64,000 bases of DNA from Bos javanicus. Lineage: Eukaryota; Chordata; Mammalia; Artiodactyla; Bovidae. The notes below the pieces were generated by a model that did not search any database, was not told the origin of the DNA, and saw nothing but the letters and a program-made list of their open reading frames with translations. The translations under genes were made by a program, and so were the position numbers. Shown here one piece after another: positions 23,033 to 35,243 of this stretch. The stretch's first letter is position 1. Each line of letters opens with the position of its first letter. The stretch lies in NCBI RefSeq assembly GCF_032452875.1, contig NC_083870.1, forward strand, positions 8,060,001 through 8,124,000. The letters run 5' to 3'.

Positions 23033-23371
23033 ATTAAATTTGCCACCAAAGCAACAATTACTATGATACTGGTAATCCTGTAATTCTGCCTGTTACAAAC
23101 TTCTCCCTGATTTCCAATGCCTCAGTTTCTTTGGACCAAATGAAGCACCGACTCTTAACCCTGACTCTGCAAGTCAATTTCTCTGCTTCCAGTTGACAAC
23201 TCTACAAAGAGAAATCAGAATACTCTGTGCAATGTACAGACCCTTAACTCTTTAGTCATAAATTATCTGACCTCTCTGCACTTCTATTCCAGCATTCTCC
23301 ACCATGGGAATATTTCCTTTGGTAGGACACCTGTGCTGTTCCCAGGTTTATCTTTGTCTATGGATGATAGT

Positions 23372-23650
23372 CGGAGAAGGCAATGGCACCCCACTCCAGT
23401 ACTCTTGCCTGGCAAATACCATGGATAGAGGAGCCTGGTGGGCTGCAGTCCATGGGGTAGCTAGGAGTCAGACATGACTGAGCAACTTCACTTTCACTTT
23501 TCACTTTCATGCATTGGAGAAGGAAATGGCAACCCACTCCAGTGTTCTTGCCTGGAGAATCCCAGGGATGGGGAAGCCAGGTGGGCTGCCGTCTATGGGG
23601 TCGCACAGAGTCGGACACGACTGAAGTGACTTAGCAGCAGTAGCAGCAGC
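23372..23650 (+). mobile_element. Bov-A2 SINE (dimeric)
   Basis: Flanked by a 12-bp duplication, atggatgatagt (23360-23371 and 23651-23662); inserted in the ERV-3 env relic. Confidence 0.9.
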
Positions 23651-23854
23651 ATGGATGATAGTGCCCTTCACACATGGGAAACTCAATGTTTAAATAATTG
23701 GGAAATGGTGGGAAGCTGTGGTCTGAGCTAACCATGTCTCTGATGGTCCACAATCAAACCAAGGCATCACACTGGGTTGCACCTATCTATTTACATTACA
23801 GATCAAATGGGAATTACCAGGAGGCATCCACAATTCAAATTTTTCTTCCTTTAG

Positions 23855-24560
23855 ATTCCTTAAAAAACTGGAAACAGAACTGCCATATGACCCAGCAATC
23901 CCACTGCTGGGCATACACACTGAGGAAACCAGAATTGAAAGAGACACGTGTACCCCAATGTTCATCGAAGCACTGTTTACAATAGCCAGGACATGGAAGC
24001 AACCTAGATGTCCATCAGTAGATGAATGGATAAGAACGCTGTGGTACATACACACAATGGAGTATTACTCAGCTATTAAAAAGAATGCATTTGAATCAGT
24101 TCTAATGAGGTGGATGAAACTGGAGCCTATTATACAGAGTGAAGTAAGTCAAAAAGAAAAACACCAATACAGTATATTAACGCATATATATGGAATTTAG
24201 AAAGATGGTAATGATGACCCTATATGAGAGATAGCAAAAGAGACACAGATGTAAAGAACAGACTTTTGGACTCTGTGGGAGAAGGCAAGGGTGGGATGAT
24301 TTGAGAGAATAGCATTGAAACATGTGTATTACCATATGTGAAACAGATCACCAGTCCAGGTTCGATGCATGAGACAAGGTGCTCGGGGCTGGTGCACTGG
24401 GATGACCCTGAGGGATGGGATGGGGAGGGAGGTGGGAGGGCAGTTCAGGATGGGGAACACATGTGCACCCATGGCTAATTCATGTCAATGTATGGCAAAA
24501 ACCTCTACAATATTACAAAGTAATTAGCCTCCAATTAAAATAAATTAATGAATTTAAAAA
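23855..24560 (+). mobile_element. L1 LINE 3' end, 5'-truncated
   Basis: ORF2 C-terminus (VDEWIRTLWYIHTMEYYSAI at 24015-24080) plus 3'UTR and an A-rich tail. Near-duplicated flanks, atttttcttcctttag on the left and attttcttccttag on the right, are the target-site duplication within ERV-3 env. Confidence 0.9.
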
Positions 24561-25090
24561 AATTTTCTTCCTTAGGCAGATCCCTATTTCCTAGGCTAGG
24601 AGTCAGTGTAAATGAGGCTGTGATTAGGAACCTACCCTTAACTCTTGAAGATATCATAGAAATCTAATGTTAAAACAATAGCTGCCCAACCAAAATCCCT
24701 GGATTCTCTGGCCAATGTTGTTCTTGAAATAGGCTAGCCCTTGATATCTTTTAGAGGAGCAAGAAGTGTCTGTGCCATTGCCAACACCACTTGCTGTACT
24801 TGGATTAACACTTCTGGGGAAGTTGAAACTCAGTTACCTGAGATAACTGAAAAAGTCACTTTGCTTAGTAAAGTGTCTCCTTTGATTCAGCCTTTCTTTG
24901 ATCTATTTGATCTAAGTTGTTTTGGGCCAGGGGACTGTGGTGTTTGAGCGCTCTGCAAATGTTGGGAATTATTCTGCTTATAATCTTTTTGATAGTCTCC
25001 CTCGTGCTCCTGCATTTTCTCTTAAAGGCACGGGCGCAGCTGCAGGAGACCAGACAAATGATCTACCTTCACCTAGAATGCCAAAGATAG

Positions 25091-25645
25091 GATGAAGAAA
25101 ATTGCCAGTTATGGGACTGAGACCTCAATATTCTAACCTATAGATTCCAATCAGAGAGCCAATATGATTCTATGGGAGCTCAGAGTTGTGCCAATACTTT
25201 AACTTTGATCAATACTCTCAATACAACTGGAAGTATGATCAAAGGGGAGTGGAATCAGTCAAATTAATCTACATATCAGGATCCTTCATGAGGAGACTGC
25301 CCTCCGTACTGTAGGCCCAGCCCACAACACTTCACATGTAAATCTAAGTCAGCCTGCACTAACAGAAAGCCCCGTGCAGGCAACCTAACACCCACCAATC
25401 ACAATTCTCCAACTCAGCTTTAGCTAGCATATCTTACCCACAGAATAGGACCTACTGGGACGTCTGATTTCAGTTTGGGAGAAAAAGTTCTTGTAAGGAA
25501 AATTTGGGGTGAGAGCTGCATGGTGTATGACTTTCTTCTGATTGGTGGATGGTGAGGTAATAGGACAGTCTTCCAGGAATCCAATGCTCAGCATGAAGTC
25601 ACCATCCTCCACCTAGAGCAGAGCGTGAGGTGAAGGGGGGCTTAG
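25091..25645. other. ERV-3 env-to-LTR region
   Basis: No recognised motif. Its place between the env stop and the 3' LTR suggests retroviral 3' noncoding sequence. Confidence 0.35.
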
Positions 25646-26250
25646 TTTTGAAACCAAGCAGGACCCTGTGGGGCTCATGGGCACAGAAGCTTTTCAGGGC
25701 CCTCTGCTCCTTGTTGCAGGGAGTAGACTCCACATTCAGCACCTTCCCTGTGTCCCAAAAGGCAGATTCAAACAGTTGCTAATCAGGGAAGCGAGGGGAT
25801 ACAGAGACAAGTCAAGAGAGGAGCAGCCAAGAAACAAGAGTATGGCCTTGGAGCAGGGTCCTGGTTCTGCTTCAAGGGATATACATAACTTTCTAAGCTC
25901 TTCTACAAAACTAAAACCTCTAACATGTGGAATATGAACTACTAATGAAGCAAAACTCATTCCAGAGAGGTTAGGGTTTGATATCCTTGAGAACCAAGCC
26001 ACTTCAGGCCAGACTAAAGGACTGAAGGCCCTGCACACACCCTAATTTTATCAACAACCCTGCCTTTGAACCATTCCTGTAAAACTCCTGAACAAATCTT
26101 CCTGGATTGGAACACAGTTTTTCAGGGCACAAGCCTGCTGTGTTCCCCTTTGCCCAGTAAAGCGATAGTTATTCTTTCCTACTTCACCCCAAATTCTCTT
26201 TGAGATTTGATTCAGCACTGGTGCACAGAGGCCAATTTTTCAGCATTGGT
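25646..26250 (+). repeat. ERV-3 3' LTR-like end
   Basis: Partner of 21050-21740; also resembles 36553-37085. Contains gctgtgttcccctttgccc followed by agtaaagcgatag near the poly(A) position. Confidence 0.6.
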
Positions 26251-26559
26251 TTTTGCAGAACTTAAAGATATGTGTCATATTGCTATGTATATCCCTTGAG
26301 GAGGAACTAGACTCTGTGTTATATCACTATATTATTGTTTCTTGACAGCTTTTCCTTTGCTTCTGCATTCCCTCACTTCTTCCCTAATTAGAAACTGCAT
26401 GCATCTGCCGTTTGGAACGAGAGAAGTTCTAGGTGGCTGAAGCCTTTTCCCTAAAAATAAAACACAAGGAACATGGAAAAGCTTATTTACCCAGGAGTGA
26501 GACAGGAGATAGTGGACCCCGGGCTGAGAAACTGGAGTCTTCTCAGTACCTATGGATAC

Positions 26560-27230
26560 TCTAAGATGAAGATAATAGCAGGAGGATTATAATGGAAGCT
26601 GAGCCCTGCTCGGATGAAAAGACAGAGACCACATTTTCCTCATTCTCAAAGTCAAGGAGATGGTCTGGACTACACACGTGCAGAAAGCCTCATGAAGGTC
26701 AGAAACGGAGGGGGCACCACCCCTTAGTAGGTGATGTCAACCTACCCTTAGGTCTCTTCAATAGAATTCATCTTGGCTAAGAGATATGTCTACACACACA
26801 GGAGGACCCTGAGATAAACCAAATAGGGACTCAGGCAAAGCAAGATGATTGGTCAAAGGAAACTCAGAAAATTCGCCCAATATAAATGATTCAAACTACC
26901 ACAGGTCCATGATGCTCTCTCTCTCTGAGTCTGCCCTTGTGTGCCCATTCACACGTACCACTTTCCCTCCTAATAAATGTTTTACCTGTTACACTATTTC
27001 CATATCTTTGTGGGAATTCATTTCTACAAAGCCCTCAGGCCAGAGGCTTTGTCACAGGTCACTGTCCCTCGCAGTCTAGTGGCTAGGGTTCAGTGCTCTC
27101 ACTGCCACAACCTGACTTCAGCCTCCCAGGGACTGAAATCCTGCTTCAAGCTACTGCAGGCTCAGGCCACCAGACATGGGAAGGGCTCAGCAGAGTCCGG
27201 CTTGATTTCCATTGCCTTTAGCTTAAAATA
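26560..27230 (+). repeat. LTR-like repeat with tRNA-Glu-like module
   Basis: Forward relative of 17080-17470. An LTR-like part with AATAAA near 26972 runs into ttcatttctacaaagcc, then a spacer, then a tRNA-Glu-like sequence at about 27065-27140 (tctagtggctagggttcag). The first part also shares ttcatcttggct with 17924. Confidence 0.6.
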
Positions 27231-27334
27231 ATTCTCACACAAAAATGGCATTTTGAGGGAGACTCTTTCTGAAGCCCTACACCCTCATTTGCACAAAAAG
27301 AAACTGTTAAAAGATAAACCGGGGCATATTTTTA

Positions 27335-27779
27335 AAAATTTTAAGAGTTCATTTGAGCAATAATCAGTTCCAACTGGGCAGCACCAAATTGGAAGTGGTC
27401 ATGGTCCATACACAGGTTGGAAAAGAATTTCCAGACATAGGCAGAATGAGACGAGAGTAAAGCTTGAGTGAGAGGCACTGTTAAAACAGCAGGACAGCTC
27501 AAGGGAGAGCTGAACCCTTTCACAGGCTAGTCGCCAATTTTTATAGCCTCAAAATAGAGAAAATCCCTACTGCAATGGTGGCCATAGATGATTGGTTAGG
27601 ATGCTGTAGGGTGGGTAACAGAGTGGATATTTTACCTAATGTGGGTTCAGGGAACTGGCTGGTTTAGATTCGGAGGCTAATGGCGATAGTTGCTATGGGG
27701 CTTGGTCAGTCCCAGAGATTTTTATCCTGTGACCTTGGTACAGGGCTCCACACCTGTAACTTTGGTATAGGGTTCCACA
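27335..27779 (-). repeat. ERV-4 3' LTR
   Basis: Reverse LTR whose upper end is ccaca (27775-27779), so it starts TGTGG on the minus strand. Directly above it, taccccctctttc (27781-27793) is a polypurine tract in reverse. Related to 33085-33682 through aaaagaatttcca, ccaatttttatagcctcaa and cctgtgaccttggt blocks. Confidence 0.75.
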
Positions 27780-27859
27780 TTACCCCCTCTTTCTACTTGT
27801 GAGCCAAATCTTTGGCCCCTTAACAGCCTGCTCATGACTGTAACTGTCTACCTATGGGA

Positions 27860-28210
27860 TAGACCATGGGGACTCAGTCTGGGGACCCAGACTTATTGGG
27901 GAGAGAGGTGATGACCTCTCTGACTTCTTCAAACTGGGCAGTGGTGTCATAGGGTCCTGGGTTCCAATGCCCACTTTCTGTCAGGGTGCAATTATGGAGG
28001 GAGATGAGAGTCCAAGAAATGATAAGGCAGCTTGTTCCAGCATTGTCTGGGTGTTGGCAGAGTGATATTCCTGTCTTATCTACCACTTGGTGATTTATTT
28101 GTTGTATTCTAGAAGAAAGAAACTTAATAAGAAGGTTAAAGATACATGGGCCAAAGATTAACAGAAGTAGAAAAGCCGCCAGGGTATAGAAGAGGGGCTG
28201 GCCAGGAGAA
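27860..28210 (-). pseudogene. ERV-4 env transmembrane relic
   Basis: On the minus strand at about 28080-28205 a long hydrophobic span with TFGP-like wording (LIFGPCIFNLLIKFLSSRI) matches the membrane anchor and cytoplasmic start of class I retroviral TM proteins. A 70-codon open tail continues to 27874. It stands right before the polypurine tract and 3' LTR, as expected. The ectodomain is not recognisable. Confidence 0.65.
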
Positions 28211-29579
28211 CTAGGACCAGAACTCAGTCTGTGAGGTTAGTGTTTCTATCTAGGTATGAGAAGATGCAAGAATTTGGGTTCATAAAATTCTTTACCTGAA
28301 AACGTCTGACTGTCTGAAGGCCTGTTCTTCCGGTTTTTCCCCGTGCCTCTGATCACCACCCTGAACTCCTTTCAGCTGACCCTGAAGGTCAGCAGCTTGC
28401 AGGAGTCATGAATTAATCTTTGTAGAGGCAAATGGCAAGTGCAATTTCCAGCTGGCAGAACCCCTTTGGGTCATAAATTTGACCCTGGTTTGGGGGCATT
28501 TCATGGCCATTGTGTCCCATGGTGCTAGGAAAGCTCATTCCCAGTTCTGTTGAAGCTTTTGTTGATAGGCCTCTCAGTGTGCTGTTATTGGACCAGGCCT
28601 TGCAAGTAGCAAAAGTCTCTGGACCACACTTATGTTACTAGCCTCTTGGTCCAGGAAAATATTCCCTCTTGTTGCTTCTTCCCATGTCTGATCTCATATA
28701 AAAGTATATATCAGCATTTTATCAGACACTCAGTCACACATTTGGTAATGTAAAAAACAACCTTATGAAACAGGTGACATAGAAAATAATATAGCTAGCT
28801 GTTATTAGTAATGTCAAAAGTAAGAATTTAAGTCAAGAACTTCCATTAAGCATAGTCCATTACATCCCCAGGCCATCTGACAGCTTGTTAAATGGCTGTA
28901 GCCTGGTGTTAATTTCCTGGTTGTAGATCATGGAGCATCTGGTCTTTATCCAAAGACTGATTATTGAGATATGCTTTAGAAACAAATTTAGAGTGTCTCT
29001 TTTAATAGTTTAAATAAACCTTTTAGCAATATAACATAACAATTATCTCAGAAATGAGTCATAGTAAACACAGACTTTAGTTAACAAAACTAGAATTTAA
29101 TATTCAGTGAAACATAATTTCTTTTTCATTGTGAGGGCATTAACACCACAGCCAGAAAAGGGTTTAACCCATCAAATAAAAATGAGGTTTTGCAGGGAGC
29201 TGGGAAAAGCCAAGTGGCCTTGTTGGATTTCCAAAGCTCTGATCGTTTGATTTACAGCTATTATTTACCCATTTTAAATTCCCTGATTTAGGAGTAGACT
29301 ATTGTCAAGTTTTAAGGACATCAGGATAGCAAAAGTCTGACAATGAGGGGTTAATTTTTTGTAGAAGCAGAATGAGTTTTATCTACATGTACCATAATCT
29401 TCATAGATAATTGTGAAATAATATTTATTTACTTTACCAAAGCAACAAAATGTTTTAGAAACAAATATAAATTATTTAAAGGCAAAAAAATTCACATAGT
29501 CTGTTATCAAAAGCCACATTCCAAGTAAACTTTGTTCTTTTAACAGAGAAAGAAAACCAAATACCAGTCTGATACCAGA
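28211..29579. other. Unassigned, inside ERV-4 limits
   Basis: No pol or env motif found on the minus strand; the AT-rich right half shows only short frames. It may be degenerate retroviral or older host DNA. Confidence 0.3.
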
Positions 29580-30484
29580 TTCAAGGCTGTATATTGTCAC
29601 CCTGCTTATTTAACTTATATGCAGAGTACATCATAAGAAACGCTGGGCTGGAAGAAGCACAAGGTGGAATCAAGATTGCCAGGAGAAATATCAATAACCT
29701 CAGATATGCAGATGACACCACCCTTATGGCAGAAAGTGAACAGGAACTAAAAAGCCTCTTGATGAAGGTGAAAGTGGAGAGTGAAAAAGTTGGCTTAAAG
29801 CTCAACATTCAGAAAACGAAGATCATGGCATCTGGTCCCATCACTTCATGAGAAATAGATGGGGAAGCAGTAGAAACAGTGTCAGACTTTATTTTTGGGG
29901 GCTCCAAAATCACTGCAGATGGTGATTGCAGTGATGAAATTAAAAGACGCTTACTCCTCGGAAGGAAAGTTATGACCAACCTCGATAGCATATTAAAAAG
30001 CAGAGACATTACTTTGCCAACAAAGGTCCATCTAGTCAAGGCTATGGTTTTTCCAGTGGTCGTGTATGGATGTGACAGTTGGACTGTGAAGAAGGCTGAG
30101 CGCCGAAGAATTGATGCTTTTGAACTGTGGTGTTGGAGAAGATTCTTGAGAGTCCCTTGGACTGCAAAGAGATCCAACCAGTCCATTCTGAAGATCAGCC
30201 CTGGGTGTTCTTTGGAAAGAAAGATGCTAAAGCTAAAACTCCAATACTTTGGCCACCTCATGTGAAGAGTTGACTCATTGGAAAAGACTCTGATGCTGGG
30301 AGGGATTGGGGGCAGGAGGAGAAGGGGACAACAGAGGATGAGATGGCTGGATGGCATCACCGACTCAATGGACATGAGTTTGAGTGAACTCCGGGAGTTG
30401 GTGATGGACAGGGAGGCCTGGCGTGCTGCGATTCATGGGGTCGCAAAGAGTCGGACACGACTGAGCAACTGAACTGAACTGAAC
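29580..30484 (+). mobile_element. BovB (RTE) LINE, 5'-truncated, with RT motif
   Basis: Covers the last third of the BovB ORF. The YADD reverse transcriptase active site (NNLRYADDTTLMAESEQE) is at about 29690-29740, followed by KLNIQKTKIMASGP and ADGDCSDEIKRRLLLGRK. Stops at about 29849 and 30264 break the frame. It ends with the actgaactgaactgaa repeat. Confidence 0.92.
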
Positions 30485-30539
30485 CAGCTTACTATTAATT
30501 TAACCTTAGAAAGTCCTTTTCCGTAAATCTTGAAGAGGT

Positions 30540-30548
30540 AATATATAA

Positions 30549-30588
<40 letters not shown>

Positions 30589-30593
30589 TTTTG
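30540..30593. repeat. (TA)n microsatellite with poly(T)
   Basis: Alternating AT run followed by a T run. Confidence 0.9.
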
Positions 30594-30686
30594 CAAAGGC
30601 ATCAGAGTGAAACCATAGTTTTCTATGATGACAAGAAGGCACATTTAAAATCTGACTACAATGCAACTGAAAAAAAGTAACTTGGG

Positions 30687-30862
30687 AACTTCCTTGGTGG
30701 TAAAGGGGTTAAGACTTCACCTTCCAATGTAGGGGGTGCAGGTTTGATCTCTGCTCAGGGAGCTAAGATTCCACATGCCTCCTGGCCAAAAAACTGAAAT
30801 ATAAAACAGAAGAAATATTGTAACAGATTCAATAAAGACTTTAAAATGGTCCCCATAAAAAA
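30687..30862 (+). mobile_element. CHR-type SINE
   Basis: Head aacttccttggtggtaaagg, B-box-like aggtttgatctctgctcagg, and tail ending in A-rich sequence. Confidence 0.65.
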
Positions 30863-31501
30863 ATTTGTTTTTAAAAAAGTAACTCGGTTACTGCTGTGAT
30901 ATGCAACACTTAGATAATAACTAGAATTAGGACTGATATTTTACCAGGACATACCAGATCATTATGAATGATTAGGTTAACAAACAAGCATTAACAGCAG
31001 ATATTAATTTAATACTGAATTTCTCCCAGTTTGCACAAACCTGAAATTCATTTAGCTTAATTTCTTTTGTATTTAGAATTGTTTTATTTGTAAGCACTTA
31101 CTTTTATTTAGGCCAGTTAAATTAGAGCTCATTTACAAATTAACTTCAGCAATATTGCCCAAAGACAAAGACACACACAGAGACATACAATAAATAGAGA
31201 GATCTCATAATTTTCCACTTGAGATGTACTGTCTCTTTACCTTCCCCCACTTTTTTGGCTTGAGGTTCTAATTTGCCCAATGCTGAAGTCTCAGGCAAAG
31301 GACATGATAAGTTAACCTCAAGCTTTCTCCTAGGCATATTTTTGCTTAACAAGCTAACTTTCTCTAGTTGCATATGCAAGAACAGTTTTGTAATTTCAAA
31401 AAGGTTTCATTTTAATCAGTTTTCTCCAGGGTCTAATATCATGGCCATATTGTCTTTTTCTTTCTGTGGTTATGGACTCAGAGCTAAAATTTAGATAGTA
31501 C
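30863..31501. other. Unassigned, inside ERV-4 limits
   Basis: AT-rich, no recognised domain. Confidence 0.3.
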
Positions 31502-31790
31502 TCAAATCGGCTCTGATAACAGGGGCAGACTGACTGATAAGATGTTGTCCCAGCAGAGATTGACCCTCTGGGGAGGTGAGGTCTTCCGTTTGATCAGAAG
31601 AATCTGGAGGGGTTGGGGGAAGTTTGGTCCCTTCCCACCCTGAGAGATAGGAGTAGTTAGAAGGGGCTTCTTTAGAATATTAGGAGAGTTTTTTGATCCC
31701 TCAGGCATTTGATTATAGGAGAAAGTCCTAGACCAAAGGGAACTTCAGAATCCTTTCCCTGTCTCTGACAACAGAGATCAAATATGGATA

Positions 31791-31925
31791 CGAATGGAGG
31801 AGGGCATGGCAACCCACTCCAGGATTCTTGCCTGGGGAATCCCATAGACAGAGAAGCCTGGCAGGCTACAGTCCATAGGGTTGCAAAGAGTCGGACACAG
31901 CTAAAGTGACTTAGCACATGTGCAC
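31791..31925 (+). mobile_element. Bov-tA/Bov-A SINE monomer
   Basis: Single monomer; short duplication atggata at 31784-31790 and 31926-31932. Confidence 0.8.
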
Positions 31926-32162
31926 ATGGATAGGAAAGGTCAAGTAGAGGTCATCTAGGCAATCTGATGGAGCAGAAGACAGAGAGGGATGGGGGAAAAG
32001 GCAACAACAGAAAGATACATGTGGCATGAGTCCCTCAAATCTGAATTCTGACTAAGGGCCATGAAGGACTGAACATCAGGAACCTCTGAGTCCTTTCCTG
32101 CTTGTGGCAAAAGAGATTAAGTTGAAGGATTGTGCTACAATCTGGTGTGCCATTCGGAGGGC

Positions 32163-32183
32163 TTTTTTTTTTTTTTTTTTTTT
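32163..32183. repeat. Poly(T) tract (21 bp)
   Basis: Uninterrupted T run within the ERV-4 gag remnant. Confidence 0.95.
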
Positions 32184-32330
32184 GGTCCTCCAATTTATAT
32201 TGGGGCCAGTCCTTTTTGAGATTTTCAAGATCAAATTTTTTCAGTTTCTGAGGATGTAGCCAAGGGGTGTGTCTGAGAGGCTCCTTGGATATACCATTCT
32301 TAGCCTACATGCCATAGACTGCAAGTACTT

Positions 32331-33084
32331 AGTCACCAGCTTACAGAAAGGCATACCTTTGTCCCAGTGATCTCTCCATGTGACTAATGGCACAAAACAG
32401 CCAATCATCCTAAGAGTTGCTTCTTGAGAACCTACAAGCTAAAGAACCATGTGACCCAGGCAGGGAAAGACAGAGATTCCTGGGAGCAACTGGGTAACTC
32501 ACCATTTGGCACTTCCCTGAAATGTGGAAGGCACTCTTGGGATGGCTCACAGGCAACACTTAGGCTCCTTAAATCAACCCAGATGGAAAGGAAAAGAAGT
32601 GAAAGTGATAGGGAAGACAGGCTGGGGATTCCACCTTACAATCCTGTTGGGGAGGCAGTGGCCAGCGGACAATGGGCTCTGTTTTGCTCGAAGTAATATG
32701 TGCCTGACATGGAGCACGCAAGTTGTCTTGTTGAAGGTGGATGCCCTTGTGGTCTGGTCCATCCCATAACTCCCTTATCCTTCAAGGGAACTTTCAAGTG
32801 GCAGACACCCTAAGGTCTCTTAAGTGTCTGACCCATGCCTGCACAATATTGATTGGCCTAGTCATCATTTGGAAAGAAGTCAAAAAGTGAGACCCTCACC
32901 TATTTGGGTGGTAGCTACTGGGGCACAGTCGGCTGTAGGGCCTTTGGAATACACCAGATGGTAACCCTGGCCAGAGGTCCTCAATTGCTGCCACAGGCTC
33001 TTGCTTGCTCACAGAGGGCTCCTCTGAAAAAGAACAGGTGATGGAAGAGACCCCAAATCCCTGTATAGGCCACCAAAATAGTGT
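32331..33084. other. Probable ERV-4 leader region
   Basis: Lies between the matrix remnant and the 5' LTR. On the minus strand a ttttggtggcc sequence follows the LTR end near 33080 and might be a primer-binding site, but I cannot match it to a tRNA. Confidence 0.35.
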
Positions 33085-33682
33085 GGTCTGTGCATGGGTT
33101 GGAAAAGAATTTCCAAACATAAGGCAGAATGAGAGGAGAATAACATTTATTACACTAGGAGACACTGTTTGAGCTGCAAGGGAAATCTGAACCTTTCGCA
33201 GGCTAGTAGCCAATTTTTATAGCCTCAAGACAGAGAAAATTCCTACTGGAATGGTGGCATTAGGTAACTGGTTAGGGTGTTATGGGCTTCCCCGGTGGCT
33301 CGGTAGTAAAAAGAATCTGCCTGCAATGCAGACCTAGGTTTGACCTCTGGGTCAGGAAGAGCCCCTGGAGGAGGGAACAGGAACCAACTCCAGTATTCTC
33401 CATTCTGGAGAATTCTATGAACAGAGGAGCCTTTCAGGCTACAGTCCATAGGGTTGCAAAGAGTTAGACACAACTGAAGTGACTGAGCACGCATGCACAG
33501 AGGATGCTACAGGATGGGTAATAGGGTGGGTATTTTACCTAATATGGAGTCAGGAAACTGACTGGTTTAGACCCGAAGGCTCATGGCAACAGTTCCTATG
33601 GGGCTTGCTCACTTCCAGGGATTTTTGTCCTGTGACCTTGGTTCAGGGCTCCACACCTATGACTTTGGTGTAGGGCTCCACA
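33085..33682 (-). repeat. ERV-4 5' LTR, split by a SINE
   Basis: Reverse LTR ending ccaca at 33678-33682; shares its layout with 27335-27779. A Bov-tA occupies 33281-33500. LTR sequence on both sides of it is collinear with the 27-kb copy. Confidence 0.75.
33281..33500 (+). mobile_element. Bov-tA SINE
   Basis: Full element with tRNA head ggcttccccggtggctcgg. Imperfect duplication agggtgttat (left) and aggatgctac (right). Confidence 0.85.
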
Positions 33683-33847
33683 GAAGTGATTGAGTGGTCC
33701 ACAAATAGGAACTGGGAGAAAGACTGCTTTAGATAAAAGATGGAAGCAAAGCAAGGAAATTATTTGATTGGCTACAGCTTAAGTATTTGCATTATTTTAG
33801 AAAAGCCTAGTGATAGCTTATGGTGAACAAGGTTGGATTTATGATCT

Positions 33848-34425
33848 CAAAAGGAGAGAATTTAGCTTCAGGACCAAAGATGCAGCTTCACTCACTCAGA
33901 GCTTCATGCAGCAAAAGATTTATTAAGGTGAAAAGGGGACAGAGAAAGCTTCTGACGTAGACATCAGAAGGGGGCAGACTCAGCAAGGGATCTATATACT
34001 TTTTCAATTGGTTACTAGCAATAGATCAAAAGAATGTCTCAAGTTTGTAAAGGTCTTAACAGACCCACTCCCACAACATACATCTTAAGATAATAGGATT
34101 AGTCAGAAGACTTCTGTGAAGAAGGAGAAACATGTCCTCAAGAAAGATACATTGTTGTTACATAATCATTAGTACAGAGCTTAAGGAAAAACATAACTTG
34201 AGCAAGATGTGTTGTTTTATTGTGTAATCATTAGCTCTGAGCTTAAAGAAAGTTAGTTTAAGGCAAAATAGATTGTTGCCACAACAACTCAGAGCTTAAG
34301 AAAAAACATCTTATGTGACTAAGATGTAGGAATGTAGAAGAAAAAGTTTATCCCTTCCTCCTCCTTGAGGGCCCTGGTTTCCTTATCAACCTACCTAAGA
34401 ATTAGCTCTCTCACCTAAGTGTCTC
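33848..34425 (-). repeat. Class II-like LTR, probably solo
   Basis: Reverse orientation; the gcaaaagatttattaagg block is a reversed poly(A) signal, and tccttgagggccctggtttcctta marks the other end. It also has internal repeats of the form cagagcttaagraaaaacat (34172, 34240, 34290). Ends are approximate. Confidence 0.5.
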
Positions 34426-34429
34426 TTTG

Positions 34430-35145
34430 TTACTGGTTGAGAAGGGAAGCAGAATATACCACCCCAAAATATGCCTCACTGTCATAAGGATTATCTTGAG
34501 CTGCTTGAAACAGCAGACACTAGAAAAGCTCTGAAAACTAAGCAGAATTTTCTCTGTGTAAGGGAAAGTTACATTTAGAAAGGAAATCCCCATTTGTACA
34601 GATATATCGCTATACATACCAGGAAGAGAAGAATCACCCTAAATCATAAGAAATTATTATCTCTGCAGAAGGCACAGACTAAAACCTGCAATAATAATCT
34701 TACCCTTTAATGCACTTTTCCTAATAACTTGCCATAACTCACTCCCCCACTTCCAAAATCTTTCTTCTGTTTTTAGCAGAATATAGGTCAGAGAAGGCAA
34801 TGGCACCCTACTCCAGTACTCTTGCCTGGAAAATCCCATGGACAGAGGAGCCTGGTGGGCTGCAGTCCATGGGGTTGCTAAGAGTCGGACACGACTGAGC
34901 AACTTCACTTTCACTTTTCACTTTCATGCACTGGAGAAGGAAATGGCAACCCACTCCAGTGTTCTTGCCTGGAGAATCCCAGGGATGGGGGAGCCTGGTG
35001 GGCTGCCATCTATGGGGTCGCACAGAGTCGGACACGACTGAAGCAACTTAGCAGCAGCAGCAGCAGCAGTATTTAAGGTCATGACTTGAGCCATTTCAGG
35101 GAGCCATTCAGCTTTCCTGGGTATCTCTTATGTATACAGGAGGTG
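34430..35145 (+). repeat. LTR-like repeat split by a Bov-A2
   Basis: Starts with an accaccccaaaatatgcctc block seen in mammalian LTRs, and after the SINE continues with tatttaaggtc and gggagccattcagctttcc, a TATA/R-like region. Confidence 0.45.
34790..35072 (+). mobile_element. Bov-A2 SINE (dimeric)
   Basis: Two monomers with the cactttcacttttcactttc linker and a (cag)n tail. Confidence 0.9.
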
Positions 35146-35243
35146 TGTGGTTGTTGTTCAGTCACCCAGTTGAGTCTGACTGTTTGAGACCCCACGCACT
35201 GCAGCACGCTGAGCCTTCCTGTCCCTCACCATCTCCCCGAGTT
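35146..35243 (-). mobile_element. BovB 3' end fragment
   Basis: Reverse fragment with gttgttcagtcacccagttg and ccctcaccatctccccgag blocks of the BovB 3' end. It runs into a CHR-like SINE tail at about 35250-35350. Confidence 0.65.

Larger units (their letters stand above)
21829..25090 (+). pseudogene. ERV-3 env relic, split by three insertions
   Basis: A Met with a Phe/Leu-rich leader-like start lies at 21829, soon after the 5' LTR-like end, with no gag or pol between. The gene is broken by a class II solo LTR (21956-23032), a Bov-A2 (23372-23650) and an L1 (23855-24560). The transmembrane part at 24690-25085 is clear: LENRLALDI, then CAIANTTCCTWINTSGEVE, an intact CX6CC motif, and a membrane span (LLGIILLIIFLIVSLVLLHF) with a short basic tail ending at 25089. 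Stops and frameshifts exclude function. The CX6CC and ALD motifs place it among gamma-type envelopes. Confidence 0.7.
31502..32330 (-). pseudogene. ERV-4 gag matrix remnant
   Basis: Minus-strand translation near 32190-32240 gives FDLENLKKDWPQYKLED, resembling the matrix N-terminal region of class I ERVs. A Pro/Ser/Lys-rich 68-codon frame at 31502-31708 would fit the linker after matrix. Poly(T) at 32163-32183 and a Bov-tA at 31791-31925 break it. The call depends on its place just inside the 5' LTR. Confidence 0.45.

Noticed and set aside
29580..30484. Possible host gene because of a 128-codon frame and a reverse transcriptase motif
   Set aside because: It is a 5'-truncated BovB LINE with stops inside the ORF.
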